Shown here: positions 46,250 to 58,600 of the stretch, piece after piece | Layout: each line of letters begins with the position of its first letter | Numbering within the stretch: the first letter of the stretch is position 1 | Assembly: GCA_002633025.1 (NCBI GenBank) | Contig: NMRB01001621.1 | Location: 55,497 to 119,496, forward strand | Source: Notospermus geniculatus | Taxonomy: Eukaryota > Nemertea > Pilidiophora > Heteronemertea > Lineidae | Length of the DNA: 64,000 bases | Direction: 5' to 3' | Made by a program: the position numbers and the translations under genes | The notes under the pieces: generated by a model | What the model was told of the DNA's origin: nothing | Seen by the model: the letters and a program-made list of their open reading frames with translations, nothing else | Databases searched by the model: none

Positions 46250-46962
46250 CGGGCGGAGGGGATGTAGTCTTGATACATGACAAGGACAAACCACGGCCAC
46301 AATGGAAAATGGGTGTAGTCGAAAGGCTTAATACTGGACAGGACAATCTGACAAGATCAGCATCAGTGCGAACTGTATCTGGAGTATCAAATCGAGCTAT
46401 CGCAAAGTTGTACCCACTGGAATTGAACATTGATACCACACCGGACGAAACCTCTGCGGACTCCGTTCAGAGCAACGAACAGGACTCTCGTACACGCAGT
46501 CGCCGACCAGCCGCTGAGCTGGCAAGGTTAAGAATTCAAACAATGTTGGATTAATTGTGATACTGCAGTCATGTATATCGTGTACAACCATTCTATAGAT
46601 AACTCATCAGGATTACAGTGATCATGAGAATTAAGATACATGTATACTATGCATCATTTTGGATTATCATTGACTGTGTTTCACCTTTTCATGCATAGAT
46701 GCTTTAATTACCAAATAATGGACAGTCCACGAAGAGACATTCCGTGGTGTACTTTGTGATTGGTGATGTTCATAGTACTTTATTCTGTTTTCTAGTACAA
46801 CAAGCATTACAAAAGTGTTCAATCAATTGTGTATTTTCTTTACGGTATCTTTTATCTAGCAACCTCTTGAATGTGTATGTTAACTCTGTAAACAAGTGTA
46901 TAATCTACAAGTCAACCATCATTGCACATAAGTTCTTCTGGCCGGCGGGAGTGTCGATAATA
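46250..46962 (+). mobile_element. 3' fragment of a BEL/Pao retrotransposon
   Basis: The reading frame through 46554 encodes GDVVLIHDKDKPRPQWKMG and later RAIAKLYPLEL, which matches the DUF5641-type segment at the C-terminus of BEL/Pao polyproteins, then stops after LRIQTMLD. The 5' part (gag, protease, RT, integrase) is absent. About 400 bp of noncoding sequence follows, ending in GGCCGGCGGGAG then TGTCGATAAT, which looks like a purine-rich tract followed by the first bases of an LTR. The LTR is cut off after about 11 bases, where block B begins. It sits exactly between the two duplicated blocks. Confidence 0.7.
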
Positions 46963-48519
46963 TTTTATCGATAAAAGCGTGGGCATTTATCATGGATACA
47001 CAATGATCTCAAGACAAATGTGAAGTTTCATTTTTTCCATTTCATTTCCTGGAATTTTTCACGCCCCCCCCCTCCCCCCAATGTCCATTCCCTCCACCTG
47101 GCACGGGCCAAAGGTGCTCGACAACCGACTTTTCAACATGAGCAAACATTTCTAAGAAACGTAAGATAACACATGACCTATTCATTTACACTTGCTCCGT
47201 TCCAACTGTTTTAAACTTGGCCCGTTATTGGCTCTTCAAGTAATGTAGGAGGAAACCGCAGCCCCAGAGGAAAGCTACGCTGTCAGAGAGTCACCCTCAC
47301 TATCAAATGAGTACCAGTCTTACCAGGAACAACACCTCTGATCCCCATGGATCCATGCTTTTATACCCAGCACATGAAGAGTGCAAAAAGGTCATTTTGC
47401 AAACAGTCCAACTTTCTCAATACATGCACCCTACCACACACAAAATCCACAGATATTCAAATGCATCAATTATCTGGTGTCTGATTGGCAAATAAATAAC
47501 ATATGATTCTATTTACAGGAATGAATTAATAATCCCACAGACAGGGTGCATCGAAAACACAGACGGTAAAACTAGCGTTTTGTGGGTCACTGATTCTTTG
47601 TTACATCCCGTATTTCATTATGCAATATTTACATTTTAACAGAGACATGCATTTGCGACCAGCCTGAGGCCAGGAAAATTTCACTTCCTTCAAAATTCAT
47701 GAAGATTGCATTTACCGTGCGCATGAACATCTCACAAATAATCTGTAGCAATGTACCAAAAAAAGAAACAAGACTGCAGGCAAATCTCACAAGGTCATCA
47801 GTCAGGAAGAACATGAGGTGCAAATTAAAGCCAAGCAAAAATCTTAGTTTTGGGACAGGACCCAAATACATTTCATGTCGGACTCATAATATTCATTACT
47901 GTGTAACTATGAAAGCAGTAAAAAAGAACTGGACATTTTACAGATTACCAAAAAAACTAAATACCAGTAAACATGCCTGAAAATTCATGAATTTTCACCA
48001 CTGATAAATATCTTCTCTATTTTACATGAGATATTTTTACAACTACCCTAAATCCTGAGGATCATTTTGACAAAAAGTACCCGCAACACAAGAAGCCATA
48101 ATATTTCTATTTTCAGAATGTAGTGTAAAATGGGGCAGCTTTAACAGCCCCATTTTACAATACCTATAACCACATTTCACAATATCCATACAGCTAAAGC
48201 AGATTGAAGGTGGTATATAATTGGTGGCAATATACATGTATTGCATATTTTTGAGAAAATCATTCAAGGTTACTGCTGGAAACAACTCATTGTGCAAACA
48301 GAAAACAGCTGACCGCCATTGGCACTGATAGGGTGAAGTTTTCACCAATGACTCCCCTGCAAAGATACCTCCCTCATCATTTACTTCTCAACTGACTAGC
48401 TACTCAGGCAGCACAAGGGAATGACTAACTTGTCTACAAATTCTGAACAATTTTCTTAGTCAGAAGTTGGATCTGTTCAAGAAGTAAAAGTCGCCAGCAG
48501 TGAAATGCAAATCTCTCCA

Positions 48520-49637
48520 CTACAAATCGGCATCCCGACTACCAACATCAGGGACGTCTTTCCCACGACCAACAGCGTTCATCTCAAGGTGACGTGGATC
48601 ATCACTCACGCTATAATGTTCCCGCACCATCTGTGCCAACTTTGTCAACTGATCTGTGGCACCGGGGCCTTGCTTACTAACCGCCTGCTCCACCTGTTGA
48701 GCGGAGGCGGCACTCGTACCAGCTGATGGTGCAGCATGGGCCTCGAAAGTAAATTTTGGTTTTGTGGTGAAATCGGCCGCTTGAGTGTTTGGACTGCCCG
48801 ATAAGTCTGCTGGTGGAAGGAGCTGCGGGGCGCTCGACGAAACTTTCAAAGTCTCTTCATCACTTGCAGGCATCACTAGCGACAAGGCAGGTGCTTCAGC
48901 TGGAATAAGCGTCTTCGGCGAAGCAGTTGTTGATGTTTTAGCAGCCGTTTTCGGTTCTGATGACCGCCGCTTCTGTTTTGAAGATGCAGGTACTGGGTCA
49001 GTCGGTGTTGAACGACTCCGGTCCCGTTTGTGCAGCGAACCAGAGCCCGTGCGTCTCTCCCCAGGGTCTTTAGTCTGCGATCTACTGGGGCTCGAAGAAA
49101 AGCTACTCACCTGATGAGAACTTTGTCTCGGACTAGAACTCCGAGGAGAAGATGAGTTGTGTGCACGACGTGGACTATAAGAGCTGCTCCGTCTTCTGAC
49201 ATTTTCTGCAGGTCCGCCAGGAGGCGTGACACGCCTTTTGCTAGATTCGGCCAAAGGTCCGCTACCACGTCTACCAGAATGAACAGGTGGTGCCTCGTCA
49301 GATTTCTGTCGCTTCGAGAGATCTTCCAAGGGGATTTCCTGTATCATTGACCCGCCAGCTGAAGACTGACGGCTATGAGATCCACGACTTTCACTACTCT
49401 CCGTGTGATTATTATTCAGTGATTGGAAGGCAAACGCCGACGGCGATGTTGCTTCTTGTGCCTCTTCTATCTCCGGTGATTCCGGTACGTCATGAGTCGG
49501 TGGTTTTGATTGGAGGTTGATTGGAAGGGGACGCGTCACAGGGCGTTGCTGACTTGATTTATTCAAAACTTGTGGCTGGCTGCTTCGGGAGAATGGCTGA
49601 TTTTCTTGCCGATTGTGTAAGACAGGCTGGCATCTCC
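48520..49637 (-). CDS. CLEC16A: CLEC16A copy B terminal exon (disordered C-terminal tail)
   Basis: Open from the acceptor at 49638 to the stop at 48520. Composition is Ser/Pro/Arg/Ala-rich and low complexity with basic clusters (KRDRSR, KQKRR). The intact frame and few residue changes against copy A, despite many silent and intronic differences, indicate selection on both sequences until recently. Confidence 0.8.
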
Positions 49638-52600
49638 CTGAAGAAGAAATGCACAGTTTAATGTGGAATCAACTGAAATACCTTGATAAATCTTCCTGAG
49701 GATGTACACGCCTTGTACCCATCCTGAAATACCAAGGCCTTTGATCACTTTGCCTTCCAATAGGAGCTGTCAGCGAGTTGACCACTAGGTGTCACTACAG
49801 CCCAATTCAATGCATCTAGCGGACCCAGTCATTATCGATCGAGCAGCAATCACGTAGATTTTCCTGTACATTGGTCCGCTAAGACTTTGCTGCCATCTGT
49901 TGGCAATATGCGCGGCTGACTGCTCCTATTGTGCAATTTTAAGCCTTGGGGGTTCAAGATGTCTTGCATCATAAAGAATGACATCCAATCTCACCCATTA
50001 TTTCAGGCTCGGGTTTTGTGTTGTGACACCTGTGTCCTGTATTTTGAATGTGTGACCTGCACCAGGAAAAGCAGGTGCATGACACAATGCTGGAAACACA
50101 AAGACAGCTGAACTACCTTCTCTGCATGTGTGAGGACAGCAAGGAATAGTTGAATAAACAAATGATGATCACTTTGCAAAAAGTACCTCCTTTTGCTGGA
50201 GAGGGTCACATTAAACCCGGAGGTTTGCAAATGCATGATGCGAAGTATTACAATCAAAAGAATACCATTCATGCACAAACAACATCGAATTGGTAATTGT
50301 GCGTTTGAACTGAACAGATTACGTAACAAAGGTGATAATTTTCCAAGAAATCCAGGGTTAGTTCATCTAGTATACAATTACAATAACAACATAACAGATC
50401 AACAACTCAGTGTGGTGTTGGGATGGTGATGGGTGGGGTCGCCTACATAAATTTTGAAGTATAAACTACTTAAACCCTTTAGGCCTCATAACGGCCGCCA
50501 CCGGCCCCTTAGAAACCCCTGAGAAATTTCACAGAAATGGGATCTGGCTCCTTAAATATTTTCCAGAACTTCAATAAGCTTACATCTCAATGATGATCGA
50601 TCCTCAAGCCGGCCTGCGACAGCTGATGCAAGCGCCATCTTAACAACGGGTTGTAAACTAGCCGAATTTGGCAAGCCGGTGTAGGCCGTTGTGAGGGGAT
50701 CGGACCACATATTTTTTATTCACTGAGGCCTAAAGGGTTAAGTTGAATTGCTTATAACAATATACACTGTATACGGTTTTACAACAAGTGAGGAATGACA
50801 GATGATTTTCATCAGGTTTGTCATGTTGGTGTTAAAATATAGGAACAGAATATGATGATTAATAATTGTAAAAGAATTAAGTGGAAAAACTGAAGTGCAT
50901 TTATCAATGAGGACATCTATTTTTAATATACAAGTGTGGCTATTTTTATTCTTTTCTACACTTCTAGTTTATTTCTGATCCAAAGAACTTCAGCAATGTG
51001 ACATTCTCATTTATAAATGGCACCAGTTGTAAAGCTTACACCTGACTGTATACCGGTACTATAATCCATAGAATTTGCTGGGGACTTCATGTCCCAGTTT
51101 ACAAATTATTATCCATCCATCTTGCTTTTTCATGGTACAACGATGGATTAAAGTTACTTTGAAAACAGCACAACAGAGTGAAAAGTGAAATGGGCAGTAT
51201 TCCAGATCATTAAGTAAGCATTTCTTATCAAATATAACACACCCTGGGTGTGGTATATTTATGCCAATAGCAGTAAGCAGCATGTTGATAATACCACAGA
51301 AAATTGAAAATCATTTGATGAAATTGATAGCACTGAGGAATACATAAAGAAATTCAGTGTTCTCCATACAGGGCAGACTCAAAGCAAGGGATTCATCAGA
51401 AATACAACAGGTGCCATCTTTTCTGCACCCTGAGGTAATCGGTGCTTCTTAGCATTTGTGTGGCAGTCTAGGAAAACCCGTCAGATGTCACATTTGAGGA
51501 GAGTATTCCATTTCAATAGCTGAAATATACTGCCTAACAGGTAAACAGTAGAAGATCAATGGACCGGTAATCTGACAGCCCTTGCTGATCATTCAGTGAC
51601 ATCCGACGGGTTTTCCTAGTCTGGCTCACATTTGCTCCCCACTTCATCATACACTATCCTAAAGGCGCTGATCCACGTGACAGTTTTCTGTCAAAAGTTT
51701 GCTGTCAGATAGTAACTGTCCAAAGACTATCTCGTGGAAGTTGTTCAGCTAGTGACTGTATGACAGCAATATGACAGCACTAATTGCTGTCATGCAGTCA
51801 CTAGGTGAACAACTTCCACGGGATAGTCTTTGGACAGTTACTATCTGACAGAAATCTGTCACGTGGAGCGGCACCTTAAGACATTCACGCCATCTACGGT
51901 CCCTACATTACAATAACAAGTGTATCAATGATTCAGGATGACTATACACAGGATTTTTTGACCAGTGGAGTGAGGAGAACACTGAGACTCGACAGCAACT
52001 TAAACACACTGACCTTCGTCATCTTCCCCTAACGAACCAATTAACGAAACAAATGAACCGAATTAAACATCTTGAGGTTAGACAACGAAATAACAATCAA
52101 ACGCTTAGAAACTGAAAACAAGAGGTTCAGAAGCCCCGCAAAGCTCTCTTCACCCCCTAGGCCCTTTGATCGAGCTTCTGCAGATGATGTTATTAGAAAT
52201 AAACAACATCAGAAGCTTGATTTATTAGTAGAAACATCGAGACACAGACTGCCCGGGGATCTGAAACTGCAGTGTGGCAGAGACAGAGGCTGTGAGGGGA
52301 TGTTAGTATACAAAGAACTGAGGTTCTGCAGTCACACCAAGGCCAACAAATATGGACAAGCTCGGGACATCACTGCCCTCCGAAGTAAAAGGTAAACTCC
52401 ATTTGTAATCAGTATGGTAACCAGTGCTTCACGTTTGAAATCTGCAGGAGCTCAATCAGTTGAGCTCCTCAAAGGCTTGAGGAGAGCTGTTCACACTCGT
52501 GAAGGAGAGCTGTTCACACTCGCGCCCGATCTTCAAGTATGCTGAAGAGCGTGGTCAATCGAGCTCCTCGACGCAATTTTGCAGGCGCGCAGGGGAGCGA

Positions 52601-55600
52601 GCATGATTGCGCCCGTCTTAGGTGAAGCACTGGGTACCCCGGTAACAGCTCATCATGTAATATCATGCACACTCTTTTTTACAGTGTAGCTATTACTGAT
52701 GATGCCTCCACTTATGATTGTTGGAGACATTTTTCATCACTGAAGGGCAGTCCATTTGATAGCAGACGTGAAAGCCGGGAGAGAATTTGTGACAGATGAT
52801 TTCAAGGAGGGAGAGAACGGGACTGATTTTCAGAAGGGTGACTGACTCTTTTTTGTAAACTTCAGGAAATTTTATCAGGGTTGAAGTAGTGTACACAGAT
52901 ATTCACTTGTTCTCATTGACCATATTCCTGATAGGCACTCTGGAAGACTCATACGATGATGAGTTCAAGGTTCAAATTGTGCAACCACAGTTGGCATTCT
53001 TGAACCAGTTCCAATGGGAATCACCATGGGTTCCCCCACAACATCACAACTTTTATTAGGAATTCCCACGTTTTTCCCTTGATATCAGGTGCTTTATCCT
53101 GAACTTTGCCAATGAGTGGATAAGAAATGTATGTAGTTTTGTGCTTTCATCTCAACAGAATGCTGCAAAAACATCAGGGTTGTTTCTGGAACATGACCTG
53201 AATGTGGTAAAGGTCATCAAATAGTACATTGGAATCAAAGAGAAGATTCGCAGAAACTTCTTGAGTGTAGGTGTGGAGGAGGGTATGACATCAGAACTTC
53301 AACCATTAAGAAAAGCCATTACCTTTACTGGCCGCTTTCCCTAAAGTGAAACATACAACACAAACACTGTAGAGGATGCTCTGAGACATATGTAATTCAG
53401 AATTTTTTAAAGTCAAGACTAATGCCAAAAGATTTTGTGTAATCAAGTTTTATGAAATCAAGACTACTGCCTAAAATAAAACATGGTGAATGATGACTGA
53501 TATCTGAAGCATAATGTTTAACTTGTGAGTAACAGAAAGACAGTTGGAAAGGAAATCAAGAACTTGTAACTGAACAGTTACCTTTTGCTTTCCCTGGTTG
53601 AGGCAGGAAGACAGGAGAGAGAAAGAGGGAAGTGAGGAAATGGACACATAAAAGATGGAAATTGAGAACACCGGAGGCGTTTGAGTATCAAGGTATTTGG
53701 AATCTTGGAAAAGCTATTTCTGTTACAGGGATGAGCAGACGCCTTCCACTAGTTTTATCAATATTGTCAGATTTTTGTTACATCCGTTTGAGGAGATGTT
53801 ATCACCAATTATAAACTGAGATAGCACACCTTATGCTAAAAAGAGTGGTGATTTGCAAAATGAGTAAGTTGTCATGATATGCACCAGTAACTTTTTTGGG
53901 TTTGATGAAGAATCATAGGAAAATCATTCCAAAGCAGAATCAGAAAGCAGGAAGTCACTCTTTCAGTTGCATGAGTGAATATTAGAGCTTACTTGACTGA
54001 GAGAGAACTGAACTAAAACAGTCGTTTTCTACCTGAAATCATGATTTCATGTTTCAGGAAAAATGTAACTTCCATGAAACCGGAAACATTATAACTCTTT
54101 ATTAACAACCCATGATCAGCAGTCAGTTCGACAACCAGCAGCAGTCACTTTGACCAAGAAAGTTGAAATCTGGCACAGAAATGTCCTTTTATTCTGAAAA
54201 TGTGAGATATTTTTTGCATTCTCTTTGGAAACATGTTACATACCTGGTATTGACGGCATGGCTGCACCGGGCCCGTACTGTCCAGAATAAGTCTGGTACA
54301 TGGAATCAGCCACGTGCGTCGGAAGTTCCAACAGTCGAGCAATCATGTGCATCTTCTTCTGTCGCGCCCTCAGACGACCTTTGCTAAGCCTCTGTTTGGC
54401 TGCCATGCAGCGAATGTGGTCGTCGAATATGAATTTGGCGGCTAGTAATGGCATAGGACGGGCGTGGCTGGAGGTGGCTGGTTTGTGGATTGTGACGTGT
54501 AATGTGCGGCTGTCTTCTTTGTCACCGGAGACCTCCACATCCTAAACAGAAGGTATTTCTATTATGATTTAACTCTTTTAGCCTCACGGACGGATATATC
54601 CGTTCGCCAAAATCATTCTCAAATCCTATGAACGAGTATCCGTCCACCCCTAAACCCAATTTTCTACAAGATAGGATTGGGTAGGAATTTTTTTTTAAAA
54701 ATCCTGAAATATTGCTTTTTTTCAGAAAATCGCCTGGGATCTGGGAGTCGCGGCGAAAAAATCACCTAGGGCTGAAAGAGTTAAGGATGACAGGTGCTAG
54801 ATCTTTACACTGAACCACTTAGATTGTGATAATCCACTGCAGCAGAACTCGACCAAAAGGGAATCCAGATTAGTCTAAGGAGATAGGGGTACTTCAGAAA
54901 AAAGTTCCAGGTTTATTCTTATCAAACTTGCCTGTAGGAATCCCACAAATCTGACAACGCCCCAGCCAAGACGCTTGATATCTGGTTCAACAAGAATCAA
55001 CTGGAGAACATCTATCACAAGGAATCGCCGCTCTTTCCTTTAAAGAAAGTACAAAAAAAGAATTGAAATTGGTTCAGTCTTACCGAGCTACCTTCCTTGC
55101 ACCACTTCCATGCAGATCCTAACTTCACTGGCCAGCCAGGCTTTTCCCTTTTCTCCACATGTTCACCATCATGTGTGCCCACACTGGATTCCAACTGCAG
55201 TGCAAACACCCAACACTTTGTATGTAAATCCTTAATCCTCTTATGTGTAATCAACAACTTCTTTTCCAACTCAGTGCACAGCAGGTAAAACCTAATTCAA
55301 CTCAACATATTCACAAACTATTGTTAGTCTGTCAGAAATATGACCAGTCTTGAACCCAGGACCCATATTCATAAAACTTCTTTTAAAGTCTAAGTCTGAC
55401 ACTTATCCTTTGTTCAACACAAAAGATAAGTATCACACTTAGACTATGTTAATGAATATGGACCCAGAACCTCAGAAGTGACAAGTGCACCAGTCTGACA
55501 CCCAAACCCACATTTCACATTTCACATAATATGAACCGAAATGTAGCAAATAGATTTGGACTCTGCCTAGAACTTGGCCCCATACAATATGCACCCACCA

Positions 55601-58600
55601 AAGACCAAAAGAGTCAAAAATCAAGGTACCAAGTTCATTGTGCCTATGGACAGATGATAGACCACCAATCAGCGACCCCAACCACAGCATAAGCCCTGCT
55701 GGGCCTGTGGCCAAGTGGGCTAAAAAAATACACCAAGTTGTACTGCATGTTCACAAAACCCATAAGCATCATTTCCAGAAAACATGATACCGGTCATCCT
55801 CCCACAGCAGGGCTTTGGTCTCGTTCCTCTTCATACACTCCACACATGAAGGGAAGCGATGTAAAAACCCCTGCTGTGGGGGGTTGGATACCGGTATTCC
55901 AATTTCCACACCACCTCTATGCGGATATTAACAAAATTTACTTTGTCAAAAAACCATCTCTAGAGAACACCAATTCTGCCATTTCTTCTATAAAGGTACT
56001 ATGTGTAAGTGTGCTAAAGCCCTGGCTGAAAGTCAATGGCCTGAAGCAAAATGATGAAAAAACAAGAGTTCGTTGCATCCTGACCATTTCTGCCATGAGT
56101 TATTGTTAAAAGTAGGTGGCTGTACTATCAACCCTATTCATTCTGTACATAACCTGGACACAATGGTTTAAAATGCTGTACATACGTGATGCTGAAAACA
56201 GTGTGAACTTACCTGTCTTTTGAAACGACTGTGCAGGCTATCAAATCACTGTTATCTAGAAAATAGCAGAAATACAGCATTAGTCTGCAAGTCATTCGAT
56301 CTGGCCAACATGGAAACGAGTTATAGAAGTAACACTCACCAATACTGAAATGATACTCACTAGACATAGGAATCACATAAATGATACTCATTTCATACAT
56401 TTTATAGACATACTTTGTAATTACAGACACAATACTCACTAAAACAGAGGAATGATACTCACTAAGATCGAGTACATCTCCAACATGGACGCATTCAGAA
56501 AGCTTGGTAAGTGGAAGATCATTATCCACCTCTCCTCGGAGGGTGAACGACAAATCTCGCAGGATAAAGAACACACGTATGGCCTGAAAACAAAGGGGAA
56601 CAATGACATCAAGAAATATCGGGGACCATACGCAGAACCTCAGAGGTGTACGCGTCAATGTTTCTTTGTGACGCTCTGACAGCCCTGCTGGAGAGTTTCT
56701 TCAAGAAATGACAAAATACTCACCCGCCTTGCCCTCTCCACTTCCCCGCATGGTAGCCTCTTTGTGAACTCGATGCCCGTGAGAGGTGTACCAGTCGGAG
56801 GCAGCAAGATGGAAGCATCCATGGTCAGGTACTCGACGTTCAGAGGACGGCTCTTCATCTCCCGATACTCATCCTCAAACATGTCGAGGAAAATCTCTTC
56901 ACTCTGGAAAAACATTAAGTGGTTTTGATAGAAACTTGAGGGGACAGTAGAAGGGGTTAAATGAAGGTTAGTCGTACAACCTAAAGCAGTTGTTTACCCT
57001 TTCACTCGAAGATACACATATGCTCAACTGAAGTAACAGTGAGATTTCACGACGGCCTAGCTAGGCCTACAACAGCATTTAGCGAGGATTTGCCTGTTTT
57101 TCATTAATGACAATGGAAGAGTCCAGGCAAAATGTTGTCGTAGGCCTAATCACGCCATTGCGAAAACTTACTAATAACTCTTTCTTGTACCACACATTAC
57201 ATCATCTCAAAAGAATGAAAGACATGCCAAAATGTAAGGAAAACTTGAAGCATTTATGATAGAAAATCCTGAACACATCAAGGCCAGAGCTTTGGAAAAC
57301 TGAAGTTTCCCTACCTACAATTGACAGAATCACATTTTATAGATCCCAGATACAATACAAAGTCATGCTAACACACATCCAATGTTTCCCAGAACTGAGT
57401 ACAACAGGTCTATGCTTAGAGAACTGAGTACCACAGGTTTATGGTTAAGAGAACTGAGTACACCACAGCTCTATGGTTAGACGACTGAGTACCACAGGTC
57501 TATGGTTACAGAACCGAGTACCACAGATCTATGGTTTGGAGAACTGAGTACCACAGGTCTATGGTTAGAGAACTGAGTAGCACAGGCCTAACAAGACATG
57601 TGTGCTGCCATCTTTCATAGCTTCCATCCTCATTTCTGTTACAAATACCTCATCTCATGCATCGAGTACAGAACATCCATGCATATGATTTTCTTTTTTA
57701 ACAATGCTCAAGAAATTCCTCATTCAATTCAAAGTTAATACAAGGCAATGATAAAATGTGATAAACCTTATTTTATATAAAGCCTGAAAAATGACCAATA
57801 AGATATGATGATATTTATGATTAATTTGCGCAGATATCCACCCTTCCAATGCATGACAACAACCCCCAAAAACAGAAATACAATAAAAATTCCTCTTGCC
57901 CTGTTCAGATTCCCAGTAAAATATTACACATACCGTTACATATTTGTAATATTCCATTAAGTCTGAAAACTACAATACAACAGATATGGAGAATTAACCT
58001 ACGGTAACTGTACACTATAATGTACTCAGAATTTCTGCACTAACAGGACGCAAGACGGAGTGTTTGGTATGTGGTAGTATTTCATCAGGGTGAAACAAAA
58101 TGTGAAAACATACAGAACAGAAAACACCTTGGTCAGGAAGTCAGGCAAAAAACCTGTTATCCCCCATTTACCAACCTTGTAAAAGACTCTTAGTAACAGC
58201 ACGCTCTCTTCTTTAGCACCTTCAATGCATGCCAAGTGTCTATCCTGGAGGAAATTCTTGCCCTTTCGGTAGACGAGCTGTTTGAGTAGGAGGATGCTCA
58301 TTTCCAGAGTAGCGAGTCGCACACGGCTGCCTGTCTGGCAGCTGAGCGTGATGATTTTGATGAGTTTTTCCACCAGGTAGACATTGTAGTGGTCCTTCGT
58401 CTGAAAGCATAAATGACCTTTGTTTTTATGTTGGAAGACGCACAGATTCCAAAGAAATCAGGGTCAGCTGTGAATGTGATTTGTGAAGGATCATCAAACG
58501 TGGAGTGCTAGGAGGTTCCCAAGTAACAAACCAGAGTTCTCACCTCAGATTTGTCTGTAGGCATCAACACAGAGTCAAGTAATTCTTGATTGATTCCTAA

